DNA of 64,000 nt from Croceicoccus marinus (GTDB lineage Bacteria; Pseudomonadota; Alphaproteobacteria; Sphingomonadales; Sphingomonadaceae). The stretch lies in NCBI RefSeq assembly GCF_001661675.2, contig NZ_CP019604.1:62001-126000 (forward strand), written 5' to 3'. The notes below the pieces were generated by a model. The model made no database searches and had not been told where the DNA came from. It saw nothing but the letters and a program-made list of their open reading frames with translations. Shown here piece after piece: positions 34,456 to 43,015 of the stretch. The translations under genes were made by a program, and so were the position numbers. How positions within the stretch are numbered: the first letter of the stretch is position 1; each line of letters opens with the position of its first letter.

Positions 34456-37400
34456 TCCGAAATTCCCAGTGCCTGTGCCAAATTGCCCGGTGGTTGATCG
34501 CCCGGAGACATAGCTAATTCAATTAAAAGGAAACCGGCATTGTCGCACCAAACGCGGCGCTCTTCGGTGGGGCGCCCTGCAGTTGCAGCGACCATTTCTC
34601 CCGGCCAAACGTAAGACTGATCAACTCCTCGTTTTTCTGGCGGGGGCCATTTCCAAGTGTCAAACGCACGAAGCCAAGGATCCTCGGTAATACTTTCCCC
34701 TGTTGCTTTACTCTTTCCCGGGGCAGCTGCAGCGAAATCCTCTGTGCATTCTGCAAGGCGAAGCAAAACAGAAAGCACCTCCTCATCCTGTCGGTCGATG
34801 AGTTCGTGATCGGGTTGATTGTAGTAGGATAGAAGACAGCGATAACAGCCCTTCACACACGCATCGTTTTTGTCCGCAAACTCGGCGCCGTCACGGTGGT
34901 AATGCATGAGGTCGAGGGCTTTTTCTGCCAGTGCGCGCCATTGGTCGGCCCCCTCCATAAGGCGCTTGAGTACGCCAGCGCCTCCCTCAGACGCCTCATA
35001 GAACAGGATCGCGTTTCGGCTGTCCCGAGTGGGCATGGGCTCGCCGAGCAATTCGCCAGTTTCCAAGACATGTTCTGCTTCGATGGCCCTGGTCAGCGCA
35101 TGCTGAAGTGTCGCCATCTGGTTTTTGCCAAGCTTCAGTGACCGGTCAAATTGCAACAGGAGGGAGTTCTTCGTGTCTTCCACGAGCGGGACGATCCGCT
35201 GGCGCTGAGGCTTGGCTACGTCGTCACCCTCATCGTCCCCTTGCGCTTCATTCTTCAGCCAACGGCCACTGACCGTATCGATATCGAAACCGTGAACCGA
35301 CTGCTCTTTTCGGCGACGAAGTCCCAAATTCACGCGAGAAAGTTTCGTCTGCGGGCCATATTGCAGGGCAGCTAGGTGGGCTCCCCCTTCTTCCAGCATC
35401 AGTTTGCGCCGTCGACTATTGTCCCACTCGAATAGCGTACGTAATTCAAACCCGCGCCTTTGGCGGTCTTCATCGTTGGCAGTAATCCGCGCGCCGGGAA
35501 CAGCATCCACGTTTTCGATACGATAAAGCTGAGTGAGATCTCCTTCACTGGTAAGCGGGTCACCGCAAACACGGCATTTTTCGAGCGTCTTTTCCTGATG
35601 CGCCGCGCCGCAATTTTCGCAACAGCGAAGCTCGCGGGTAACCAGCAGGCCTTCTTCTCCGCGCGTCCCTGCCGCAAGCTTAGCACGATTACACCGATAA
35701 GCCTTGCCTTCGTGATAGACGAGACTGTTCGGGCCAAACTCCGCCAAAGCTAGGAAGCGCGGACGCTGCAACACGGCAGTGCCCTTCTCTGCGTCGATGA
35801 AGGCATAAAGGGGCAGACGCGGGAAATTGTAGCCGGGCAGGAAGCCCTCGGTTGCCAGATATCGATAAATATTGAAGTCCGAGCTGGCCGAAGATGTACC
35901 GGCCTCTAGCAGCCCAACCTGCCTGTCCGCAGCATGGTAGCGTTGACGGGCGGCATCGCGCTCGGCTTTGGACAGTCCAGATCTATCGCCCAGCGCGGCG
36001 GCGGCCTGCCGCTCTTCTTGGGCAGAGTTGTAGAGCGTACGCCAGCGATCAAGGGCGCTGTCAAAACTTGCGCTCGCGCTTTTCCATCGATCCTTCACGA
36101 AGTCATTCAGATCTTGGATCTCGGGGACGACCTTATCCTGCAAGCCTGATCGAACGACGGCGATTGCCTTTTCTCGCGCTGCTAAATCACCAGTCGCCTT
36201 CAGAAACGCGGGTTCCAGATGTCGTCCCAGTGGACGGCCATCTTGCGGCATTTCGAGATTGTCCGGGATGGACTTTAGAAGAGGGTCACGTACCGCCGCC
36301 AGCCATTCCGCGTGCACATGTGCCGCAAGAAGGTCGGCATTGGCGAGATCGATTGCTGGTGGCTGTACGATGCCTGCCACTAGGTCGATCCGCCGTTCAA
36401 AGTAATACTGATCGTGCGGGCTCTGAGCTGCACAATATGTAATTATGAGGGCCGCCTGCCCGCTGCGTCCAGCGCGACCGGCGCGCTGCGCATAGTTGGC
36501 AGGGGTCGGCGGCGCATTACGCAGATAGACCACGTTGAGCTGCGAAATATCGACACCCAACTCCATGGTCGGCGAACAATATAGCAGGGGCAAGAAATCC
36601 GGCCTCTCTTCCTTGAGGCGCAGTGTCGCGGTGGCCTCTTTCAATCGCTTCCGGTCAGTATCCCCGAACCTGAACCGGTCCTCACGAAGTTGTCGAAGCT
36701 CCTGCTCCACTTGGGCTGTATGCTCGCGCGCTTCGAATGCCATCGGCAATCGGCCAGGATCGCCAAGGCGCTCGGCTACATCGGAGTAGAGCTGAGAGAA
36801 AAACAGATTTGCATCCTGGGGATCGGGCTTGTTCTTGCCTTCCGAAAGCCTGATCGCATCAGGTGCGAGACGCCATCCCGTCAGACTACCCGCTGCAAAG
36901 CGCCTGACGATCTGGTGACGTTCCGCCGTCACCAGCATGGCCTGGACCAGCGCCTCGCGATCGCCGATCGAAACATCGCCCACTTCTTTTCCAAGCTTGC
37001 GGGCCAATCCACCCCGCCCGCTCACTCGGACAATTCGGTCTCGCGGATTACCGCCTTTGCCGACAACCAGAGAGACCTGCACCGCCAGCTCATGGTTTTG
37101 CTCTTCTCTGCCAATCGACCAAGGTTCCTTCAGGGTCCCGCGCGAACGCTCGGCGACTTGCTCGAGTTCAGTCTGGTCGAGAGCATCGACCGCGATGGCT
37201 AGATTCTGGCGCATGTGATCGAAGAGGGATCGGAACATCTCCTCCCTTTGCGTAGCCGTCGCGCCGGCCAGCAGGAAGAGACCGCGCTTAAAATCCTCAT
37301 CGATGCCTTCATGCGCTGATGAGGAGTATATGTTCTCATCCGCGGCGAGCATCGCGACGCCAGGATATCCCACCCGGATCAAGTCGAGTTGGTCGAGGTT

Positions 37401-39584
37401 TGGATTGGTATAGCGCCATCCACGACGAAGATCGTTCCAAACTCTATGCGCCAACACTCGATTGGCCGAGCGCTTCGCTTCGTCTAGCGCCTTGAAGCTA
37501 GAAGGCTCCGGATCGAGCATCCATTCAGAACGTCGCATCTCGTCGGCGGGATCGAAGCCGAGCGCCACTCGCACTGCGTCACCGAAGCGTTCGTACTCGA
37601 GCCCCTCTGGTCCGGCTCGGCGCACTGCACGCAGGATTGCGCCCCGCAACAAAGTGACGAAAATGAAATCGTTAAAATGTCCTGCCTGGAGCGCGGCGTC
37701 CTGACGGTTGTCGGTGAAGCCAAGGAGTTTGCGCCGCTCTCGTTCGGACGGCACGTTCTCCCGCTCCATCCAATCCAGGATCTGACTTGTGATCAGTGTC
37801 GTTGCTGAGCTGCGCCCTTCTGCTGAGAGGCTGGCTAGCTTGTTCTGGTCGCGCGCCTGGGGCGCGGGCTGGTGCTTACAGCGGGGACAGAATCGATACT
37901 TGCCAGGAAAGAACCACGACCGCACGCCTGATTCAACATGACGCCCCTCCGGCCCTAGATGGAGCATTCTCCCGTCATGTTTTCCCCGATGGCTCGATTT
38001 CAAGCGAAGTCCTGCTGCAGCCTGCTCGATCCAGTCCTCTGGATAATCCTCAATCGCTCCCGAGAACGGCAGCATGCCATCGGCGTCCGGCACTAGGAAG
38101 CCATGCTGAATGCCCTCGTCGTCCGGTGCATCCTGCGGAGTCTGGTCTATTGGTCTTGCCAGCAATTGCCGATCATCGGTCAGCGAGACCGAATGCACCT
38201 CCTGCCCGCAGGAGCGGCAGAAGAATAGTGGGAATAACCGGGCGTCGCGCCGGTCCCGATGGAAAAGCTCGCCCGACAGATCGACAAGCCGCTGACCTGC
38301 AGGCTCAAGGGTCGCATGGGCGTGGCCAGCGCCGGAGAGAAACCGATGGAGCTTAAACGCCATGAAGGCCTGCTGTTCGCCATCAGGAATATCGCTCATT
38401 GCCACCAGACGCCCCGCCAGTACTTCGAGGCAATCCGCAGGATCGCACCCGCTAAATGTTGCGAGCTTTTCAGCCGCTTGCGAGATCGTCAGCGGCCGGG
38501 CTCGCTTGAGCACTTCCCCAGCTTCAAGGCCGACATTTAGTTCTATCCACACTGCCAGAGGATCGTTGCGGAACGCCGCAGAACCGGAGGGCACAGCTGA
38601 TCGGGAGCGGATCGCCTCGACTACTCTTGCCCGGAGTATGCTTTCGTCACCGACGAACTCGGTTCGGCGTTCGAGCGTCTCGGTAATGACATCTTCTTTT
38701 TCCACCGGCTCGCCGAAAAGTGTAGAACCGACACCAGCAACCGCAGCACGGCCAACATCTTCATCCCCGGATGCCATCGTCGCGGAAGTACCGATACATG
38801 TCATCCGATGCCCGCCCATCCTCTCCCGTACGCGGCGGACGAGCATCGCGACATCGGCGCCCTGTCGCCCGCGATAGGTATGCAGTTCGTCAAGAACGAG
38901 GAATTCGAGACCCTGCATATTCTCCACCACCGCGCGATCGAGATCGTCCTGCCGGGTGAGCAGCAGTTCCAGCATCATGAAGTTGGTCAAGATTATATCT
39001 GGACAGAGATCACGGATTTCCTTGCGCCGCGTATCACTCTCCTGCCCGGTGTAACGGGCAAAGGTCGGCTTCAGGTCCGCAGGCAGGTCAGCCAAGCCAA
39101 TAAACTTTTCGAGTTCTTCGAGTTGCGAATTTGCCAATGCGTTCATAGGGTAAATGATGATGGCGCGAGTGCGCTTGCCCTCCCCCGCACGCCTGGCCTT
39201 GAGGATACGGTCGATGATTGGCACGAAGAAGCACAGCGATTTGCCCGAGCCGGTGCCGGTGGTCACAATGTAGTTCTTGCCCTGAGCAGCCTTCGCCAGA
39301 GCCTGTTCTTGGTGCCGGAACAGACTGATGGGTGCCCGCGGGTTGCCGAGCGCGAAAACGGCGGGGAGCGCCGGATCGACCGAACCCTCGGCGGCGATCT
39401 CATCGATTGTCCTGCCCCGTCGGTATTGCGGGTTGAGGCTGACCAGTGGCTCGGGCCAGAACTTGCCATCGCCGTAGATGCCATCGATCGCGCCACGAAG
39501 ATCATCCGCGCGAATCTCAGTGAATGACCGTGCAAACTGTTCGTATCGCGCGATGAGGGCTCGATCGAGATCGAAAACGTTCAC
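34452..39584 (-). CDS. Giant DEAD/DEAH helicase with DUF1998-type C-terminus
   Basis: 1710-aa superfamily 2 helicase, first gene of the defence operon. RecA-like 1: TTGTGSGKS (108-116), LVLDELHTYRGRQGADV (DELH, 232-235), GTSATM (267). RecA-like 2: CSPTMELGVDISQLNVVYLR near 1005 and NYAQRAGRAGRSGQA near 1035. Cys clusters FFCRSCGQEV and FCPRCK lie between. The C-terminal third carries CENCGAAHQEKTLEKCRVCG (about 1328) and the DUF1998-type end FYEASEGGAGVLKRL with KGCYRCLLSYYNQ (about 1580). In DISARM these functions are split into DrmA (helicase) and DrmB (DUF1998). Start is GTG 39584 behind AAGGAG with eight bases. It resembles Lhr/YprA-type helicases too, so strict DrmA/DrmB orthology is not proven. 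Confidence 0.85.
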   Translation of the reverse strand: MNVFDLDRALIARYEQFARSFTEIRADDLRGAIDGIYGDGKFWPEPLVSLNPQYRRGRTIDEIAAEGSVDPALPAVFALGNPRAPISLFRHQEQALAKAAQGKNYIVTTGTGSGKSLCFFVPIIDRILKARRAGEGKRTRAIIIYPMNALANSQLEELEKFIGLADLPADLKPTFARYTGQESDTRRKEIRDLCPDIILTNFMMLELLLTRQDDLDRAVVENMQGLEFLVLDELHTYRGRQGADVAMLVRRVRERMGGHRMTCIGTSATMASGDEDVGRAAVAGVGSTLFGEPVEKEDVITETLERRTEFVGDESILRARVVEAIRSRSAVPSGSAAFRNDPLAVWIELNVGLEAGEVLKRARPLTISQAAEKLATFSGCDPADCLEVLAGRLVAMSDIPDGEQQAFMAFKLHRFLSGAGHAHATLEPAGQRLVDLSGELFHRDRRDARLFPLFFCRSCGQEVHSVSLTDDRQLLARPIDQTPQDAPDDEGIQHGFLVPDADGMLPFSGAIEDYPEDWIEQAAAGLRLKSSHRGKHDGRMLHLGPEGRHVESGVRSWFFPGKYRFCPRCKHQPAPQARDQNKLASLSAEGRSSATTLITSQILDWMERENVPSERERRKLLGFTDNRQDAALQAGHFNDFIFVTLLRGAILRAVRRAGPEGLEYERFGDAVRVALGFDPADEMRRSEWMLDPEPSSFKALDEAKRSANRVLAHRVWNDLRRGWRYTNPNLDQLDLIRVGYPGVAMLAADENIYSSSAHEGIDEDFKRGLFLLAGATATQREEMFRSLFDHMRQNLAIAVDALDQTELEQVAERSRGTLKEPWSIGREEQNHELAVQVSLVVGKGGNPRDRIVRVSGRGGLARKLGKEVGDVSIGDREALVQAMLVTAERHQIVRRFAAGSLTGWRLAPDAIRLSEGKNKPDPQDANLFFSQLYSDVAERLGDPGRLPMAFEAREHTAQVEQELRQLREDRFRFGDTDRKRLKEATATLRLKEERPDFLPLLYCSPTMELGVDISQLNVVYLRNAPPTPANYAQRAGRAGRSGQAALIITYCAAQSPHDQYYFERRIDLVAGIVQPPAIDLANADLLAAHVHAEWLAAVRDPLLKSIPDNLEMPQDGRPLGRHLEPAFLKATGDLAAREKAIAVVRSGLQDKVVPEIQDLNDFVKDRWKSASASFDSALDRWRTLYNSAQEERQAAAALGDRSGLSKAERDAARQRYHAADRQVGLLEAGTSSASSDFNIYRYLATEGFLPGYNFPRLPLYAFIDAEKGTAVLQRPRFLALAEFGPNSLVYHEGKAYRCNRAKLAAGTRGEEGLLVTRELRCCENCGAAHQEKTLEKCRVCGDPLTSEGDLTQLYRIENVDAVPGARITANDEDRQRRGFELRTLFEWDNSRRRKLMLEEGGAHLAALQYGPQTKLSRVNLGLRRRKEQSVHGFDIDTVSGRWLKNEAQGDDEGDDVAKPQRQRIVPLVEDTKNSLLLQFDRSLKLGKNQMATLQHALTRAIEAEHVLETGELLGEPMPTRDSRNAILFYEASEGGAGVLKRLMEGADQWRALAEKALDLMHYHRDGAEFADKNDACVKGCYRCLLSYYNQPDHELIDRQDEEVLSVLLRLAECTEDFAAAAPGKSKATGESITEDPWLRAFDTWKWPPPEKRGVDQSYVWPGEMVAATAGRPTEERRVWCDNAGFLLIELAMSPGDQPPGNLAQALGISE

Positions 39585-39759
39585 TTACCCGGCTCCTTGT
39601 GGGCCCTAACCAATTGCTGTGACCTGCTTTCAAGCACACACCTCTTGCAATTCTTCTTTGCGTGGGCGGGCGCATCGTGAATGCGGTCGGCGTAAAGCGT
39701 CGTCGCTCCGTTCATGAGCTCAAGATGATCGATGTTACGTCATTTTCGGTCGTGCTCAT

Positions 39760-40788
39760 TTAGGAACCCGCCTCCAACGCTTTGTGTGCGGCATCCAGTC
39801 TGTCGCGCATCTCCTGTCGAAGATCTTCTGGCTGCTCAATCACCAGATCCCCGCCCCATGTGAACAAATGCTCTGCCATTTCGCGCAGACCACCGGCGCG
39901 GAAGCGGATGATCAGCTCATCACCGTCATCCTCGACGGTCTGGCTGGAGTGAAACCGCCAGCTACGCGCGCGTGAAACGGCATGAGGGCGGGCTCGCAGA
40001 ACAACGTCATGCGGCTCCTCCTGCCAGATACCGAAGCTGTTGGAGAGAAACCCGTCGAGGCTCCAGTCATCAGGCGCGCAACCTATCGATTCCGAGAGGC
40101 GTACATTGCTCATCCGATCGAGCCGGAAGTTGATCGGCTCTTGATCCCGATCGGGAAACTTGCCGACGAGATAGGTGATAGGCCCCAGCAGCAGCCCGTA
40201 TGGCACGACACGGCGCCATTTCGGTTCGGCTCTACCGTCGGCTAGGTAGTCGAACTCGACGCAGTAACCGGCGAGGATGGCCTCCTGCATCACGTCCAGC
40301 GTTTCAGGAGGCACCTCGACCACAGGCCCTGCCGTCACACGCGTTCGCTGCAGACGCGCCAGACCATCGAGATCAGTATCGATCTTGCGCTTCTCGGCGT
40401 TGTCGAGCGAAGCGAAGATCTTGGTAAGCAGGCTTTGTAAAAGCTCCGCGTTGGGCGCATTCTCGGCCTTGCGTGCATCGCATTCGGCGTGCAGCGCGGC
40501 GACCTCCGCTGCATTGGGCCTCGTGTAATGGCGGCGCAGGCTGTCGCGGATGCGAAAGCGCTTCTTGCGGTCATCCATCACCTCGTCGATGTCGAAGTGA
40601 TCGGCCACGACATTGCGGAGGCGTTCGACCGTCCGGCGATCGACGCCGAGCCGCCCGGCCATCTCGTCCAGCGTCAAGCCCTCGCTCGATGTCGCCAGCA
40701 TTTCGACCATGGTCAAGGCCCGGTCGAGCTTGCCCATGCGGCGGCCTGAGCCGATGGCCCCGCCGCTTGCGCCCCCACGCGCAATCAT
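39760..40788 (-). CDS. WYL-domain transcriptional regulator, copy 1
   Basis: 342-aa regulator with an N-terminal DeoR-like winged helix (LDRALTMVEMLATSSEGLTL, then DEMAGRLGVDRRTVERLRNV) and a central/C-terminal WYL domain (VEFDYLADGRAEPKWRRVVP, GLLLGPITYLVGKFPDRDQE) followed by the WCX extension ending in WGGDLVIEQPEDLRQEMRDR. WYL proteins sense nucleic acid or nucleotide signals and often repress defence operons (BrxR, CapW, DISARM-linked regulators). The ATG at 40788 with a GGGGG ribosome-like tract is chosen; 40737 and 40884 are alternatives. It lies 175 bp upstream of the giant-helicase operon in the same direction, so it is the natural candidate controller. Confidence 0.85.
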   Translation of the reverse strand: MIARGGASGGAIGSGRRMGKLDRALTMVEMLATSSEGLTLDEMAGRLGVDRRTVERLRNVVADHFDIDEVMDDRKKRFRIRDSLRRHYTRPNAAEVAALHAECDARKAENAPNAELLQSLLTKIFASLDNAEKRKIDTDLDGLARLQRTRVTAGPVVEVPPETLDVMQEAILAGYCVEFDYLADGRAEPKWRRVVPYGLLLGPITYLVGKFPDRDQEPINFRLDRMSNVRLSESIGCAPDDWSLDGFLSNSFGIWQEEPHDVVLRARPHAVSRARSWRFHSSQTVEDDGDELIIRFRAGGLREMAEHLFTWGGDLVIEQPEDLRQEMRDRLDAAHKALEAGS

Positions 40789-40880
40789 TTCTGCCCCCAA
40801 GTTCAGCCCCCCGGCTATGACCAAAATCGTCGTAGTAGTTGCAGACGCGCTATGCGCTGAAAACCCCTTGGATCCGGTTA
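39790..40880. repeat. Long direct repeat, copy 1 (WYL gene)
   Basis: This segment, the WYL gene plus its upstream region (GAAAACC..TTG.ATTCCG-type sequence), is repeated in the same orientation at about 41765-42805 with high nucleotide identity throughout. Boundaries are estimated by eye. The 0.9 kb between the copies holds higBA and an mcrC relic. Homologous recombination between the copies would delete one WYL gene and higBA. Confidence 0.7.
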
Positions 40881-41035
40881 ACAACCAGATCGGACCTGTT
40901 TACCTTCTCGCTTGCCCTCAATTCGGCAGAAGCGATGCCGGCCAGGCGTTGCGTAAATCGCCTCGGATCGGAGATATCAACCGTCGACACCAAGGGACGC
41001 TCGCTCCCCTGTGCCATTCCAAATTCGAAGCACAC
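40850..41035 (-). pseudogene. Relic of an mcrC C-terminus
   Basis: Sixty-one codons whose translation matches the end of McrC: FEFGMAQGSERPLVSTVDIS, then F...L..I...EL, aligned to HEFGLAQGCERLAVSTVDIS and following residues of the intact mcrC at 45755-47101. Only this C-terminal stub is present, directly downstream of higA, with nothing of the catalytic core. It marks an earlier McrC gene that was deleted or replaced at this position. Confidence 0.6.
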
Positions 41036-41040
41036 CCGTT

Positions 41041-41376
41041 CTATCGAACCAGAACCGACTGAGGATCGAGCGGCTTGCCTTGGAAGGGCAGGACGTTGAT
41101 CTCCCCTGCCCGCTTGCGAGCCTGGGCAATATCGTAGCTGTTCTGCATCCGCATCAGTGTTGCCATCGACACGCCGAACGCCTTCTCGATCCGCACGGCC
41201 ATTTCCGGCGAAAGATGCGCGCGTTCATTGAGCAACGTCGAAAGCGTTGCCCGCGTAACGCCAAGCACCTCGGCAGCGTTCGTCACGGACAGGCCGAACG
41301 GCTCGAGGATCTCATGCTTGATGAAACCGCCGACATGGGGCGGGTTCTTCATCCGAATTCCGTCAAGTGCTGCCAT
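41041..41376 (-). CDS. higA: HigA-type antitoxin
   Basis: 111-aa Xre-family antitoxin of the HigA group: MKNPPHVGGFIKHEILEPFG, helix-turn-helix LSVTNAAEVLGVTRATLSTL, and LSPEMAVRIEKAFGVSMATL. AGGAGG lies five bases before ATG 41376, so this start is preferred to the GTG six bases upstream. The gene follows higB by nine bases, the toxin-first order of HigBA. C-terminal tail (QGKPLDPQSVLVR) is unremarkable. Confidence 0.88.
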   Translation of the reverse strand: MAALDGIRMKNPPHVGGFIKHEILEPFGLSVTNAAEVLGVTRATLSTLLNERAHLSPEMAVRIEKAFGVSMATLMRMQNSYDIAQARKRAGEINVLPFQGKPLDPQSVLVR

Positions 41377-41385
41377 GACCACCTC

Positions 41386-41676
41386 CTAGTGGTAATCCTC
41401 GTAATCGAGGTCGATGATCTCGATCTCGTCCCGGTCGATCTTGAATGTGAGCCGCCAATTTTTGGTGACGAACAGGCTCCATGTGCCTTTCCGATCACCG
41501 GTCAACAGGTGGGCTTTCCAGCTGGGAACGGTTCGAATTTCCTCTTCGCTCTCCATATCCTGAAGGAAGCCGATCATCCGGCGTAGCTTTGGCACCGCCG
41601 CTTGATCCAAGCCGCGCTCGTCGTCATCGATCACAAGGCGGCGCAACCCTTTGTGGATCACATTCCTGATCTTCAT
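41386..41676 (-). CDS. higB: HigB/RelE-superfamily mRNA interferase toxin
   Basis: 96-aa toxin of the HigB group (ribosome-dependent mRNA cleavage). Family landmarks: KGLRRLVIDDDERGL, PSWKAHLLTGDRKGTWSLFV and WRLTFKIDRDEIEIIDLDYE. The start ATG 41676 has no ribosome site, and the -10 element lies 7 bases upstream, so the mRNA may be leaderless. Toxin-first operon with higA. The pair sits between the duplicated WYL genes. Confidence 0.88.
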   Translation of the reverse strand: MKIRNVIHKGLRRLVIDDDERGLDQAAVPKLRRMIGFLQDMESEEEIRTVPSWKAHLLTGDRKGTWSLFVTKNWRLTFKIDRDEIEIIDLDYEDYH

Positions 41677-41682
41677 AGCGGA

Positions 41683-41724
41683 AGTCTAGCGGCATGGTCG
41701 TATCCCGTCAAGTTACACGATACG
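41683..41724 (-). promoter_or_regulatory. higBA promoter with overlapping inverted repeat
   Basis: Minus-strand TTGACG (41711-41706) and TAGACT (41688-41683) are 17 bp apart. CGTATC at 41699-41704 and GATACG at 41719-41724 form a 6-bp inverted repeat that spans the -35 box, a suitable place for HigA binding. The predicted transcription start coincides with the higB start codon. Confidence 0.5.
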
Positions 41725-41747
41725 GCTATATATCTCTTTTCGGCATC

Positions 41748-42707
41748 TCACAAACTTCTCTCCGCCGCACCCAGCCTGTCGCGCATTTCCTGTCGAAGCT
41801 CTTTGGGCCCTTCGATCACCAGATCACCTCCCCACGTAAAAAGATGCTCCGCCATTTCCCGCAAGCCGCCGGCGCGAAAGCGAATGATCAGCTCGTCACC
41901 AACATCCTCGAAGCTCTGACTGGGATGAAACCGCCAGCTCCGCGCGCGTGAAACGGCATGAGGGCGGGCGCGCAGGACAACGTCATGCGGCTCCTCCTGC
42001 CAGATACCGAAGCTGTTGGAGAGGAACCCGTCGAGGCTCCAGTCATCAGGCGCGCATCCGAGCGTATCGGACAGACGCACATTGCTCATCCGGTCGAGCC
42101 GGAAGTTGATGGGCTCCTGTTCCCGATCAGGAAACTTGCCGACGAGATAGGTGCTCGGGCCAAGCAAAAGGCCATAAGGCACCACGCGGCGCCATTTCGG
42201 CTCAGCCCTGCCGTCGGCAATGTAATCGAATTCCACGCAGTAACCGGCGAGGATGGATTCTTGCATTACGTCGAGAGTTTCGGGCGGCACTTCAACCACC
42301 GGCCCTGCCGTCACCCGGGTGCGCTGCAGCCTGCCGAGGCCATCGAGATCAGTGTCAATCTTCCGCTTTTCGGCATTGTCGAGCGAGGCGAAAATCTTGG
42401 TCAGCAAGCTCTGCAGCAATTCGGCATTGGGCGCGTTCTCGGCCTTGCGGGCATCGCATTCGGCGTGAAGCGCAGCCACCTCTGCTGCATTGGGCCGTGT
42501 GTAATGGCGGCGCAGGCTGTCGCGGATGCGAAAACGCTTCTTGCGGTCATCCATCACCTCGTCGATGTCGAAGTGATCGGCCACGACATTGCGGAGACGT
42601 TCGACCGTCCGGCGGTCGACACCCAGGCGTTCGCTCGATGTCGCCGGCATCTCGACCATGGTCAAAGCTCGGTCGAGCTTACCCATGCGGCGCGGCGCAC
42701 CGTTCAT
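41748..42707 (-). CDS. WYL-domain regulator, copy 2 with damaged winged helix
   Basis: 319-aa near-duplicate of the WYL protein at 39760-40788; the WYL and WCX parts are almost the same (VEFDYIADGRAEPKWRRVVP, GLLLGPSTYLVGKFPDREQE). The DNA-binding domain is altered: a 27-bp in-frame deletion removes the residues GLTLDEMAG, so TSSERLGVDRRTVERL replaces TSSEGLTLDEMAGRLGVDRR..., and Leu becomes Pro just before it (VEMPATSS). Loss of most of helix 2 should abolish or change DNA binding while leaving the ligand domain. Start uncertain (42707 or 42686). Divergent from the ligase gene. Confidence 0.82.
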   Translation of the reverse strand: MNGAPRRMGKLDRALTMVEMPATSSERLGVDRRTVERLRNVVADHFDIDEVMDDRKKRFRIRDSLRRHYTRPNAAEVAALHAECDARKAENAPNAELLQSLLTKIFASLDNAEKRKIDTDLDGLGRLQRTRVTAGPVVEVPPETLDVMQESILAGYCVEFDYIADGRAEPKWRRVVPYGLLLGPSTYLVGKFPDREQEPINFRLDRMSNVRLSDTLGCAPDDWSLDGFLSNSFGIWQEEPHDVVLRARPHAVSRARSWRFHPSQSFEDVGDELIIRFRAGGLREMAEHLFTWGGDLVIEGPKELRQEMRDRLGAAERSL

Positions 42708-42805
42708 CCCCCGTTCGTCGCCAATGCTTTGCCCCCGGCTGCGACCGTAATCGTCGTGTCTATTTGCAGAGTTGCAATGCAATGAAAACCCTTGAATTCC
42801 GTTAA
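41765..42805. repeat. Long direct repeat, copy 2 (WYL gene)
   Basis: Second copy of the repeat at 39790-40880, same orientation, with the 27-bp deletion near 42633 and a shorter N-terminal region. Boundaries estimated by eye. Confidence 0.7.
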
Positions 42806-43015
42806 AATCAAAGTCGAAAGTGCTTACCATCTCCCCTTCCCCAGATCGCTTCGACAAATAGCACTCACCACATCGTCCGCAGAGCGGTGCTGATCACAGA
42901 TAACGATAGCTGAAAGATTCATCTGGTATGTGATGAACTCACAGCCGCATTTTCTCCGTCCGATCTTGTCGCAGGTCGGGTCCATCGTTCTGCTTAAGCA
43001 AACAAAGGAAACCGA

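Noticed and set aside
23649..39584. Identification as BREX, Dnd/Ssp or Dpd
   Set aside because: No PglZ, BrxC or Lon-like protein, no DndCDE/SspBCD and no DpdA; DISARM-like components fit better.
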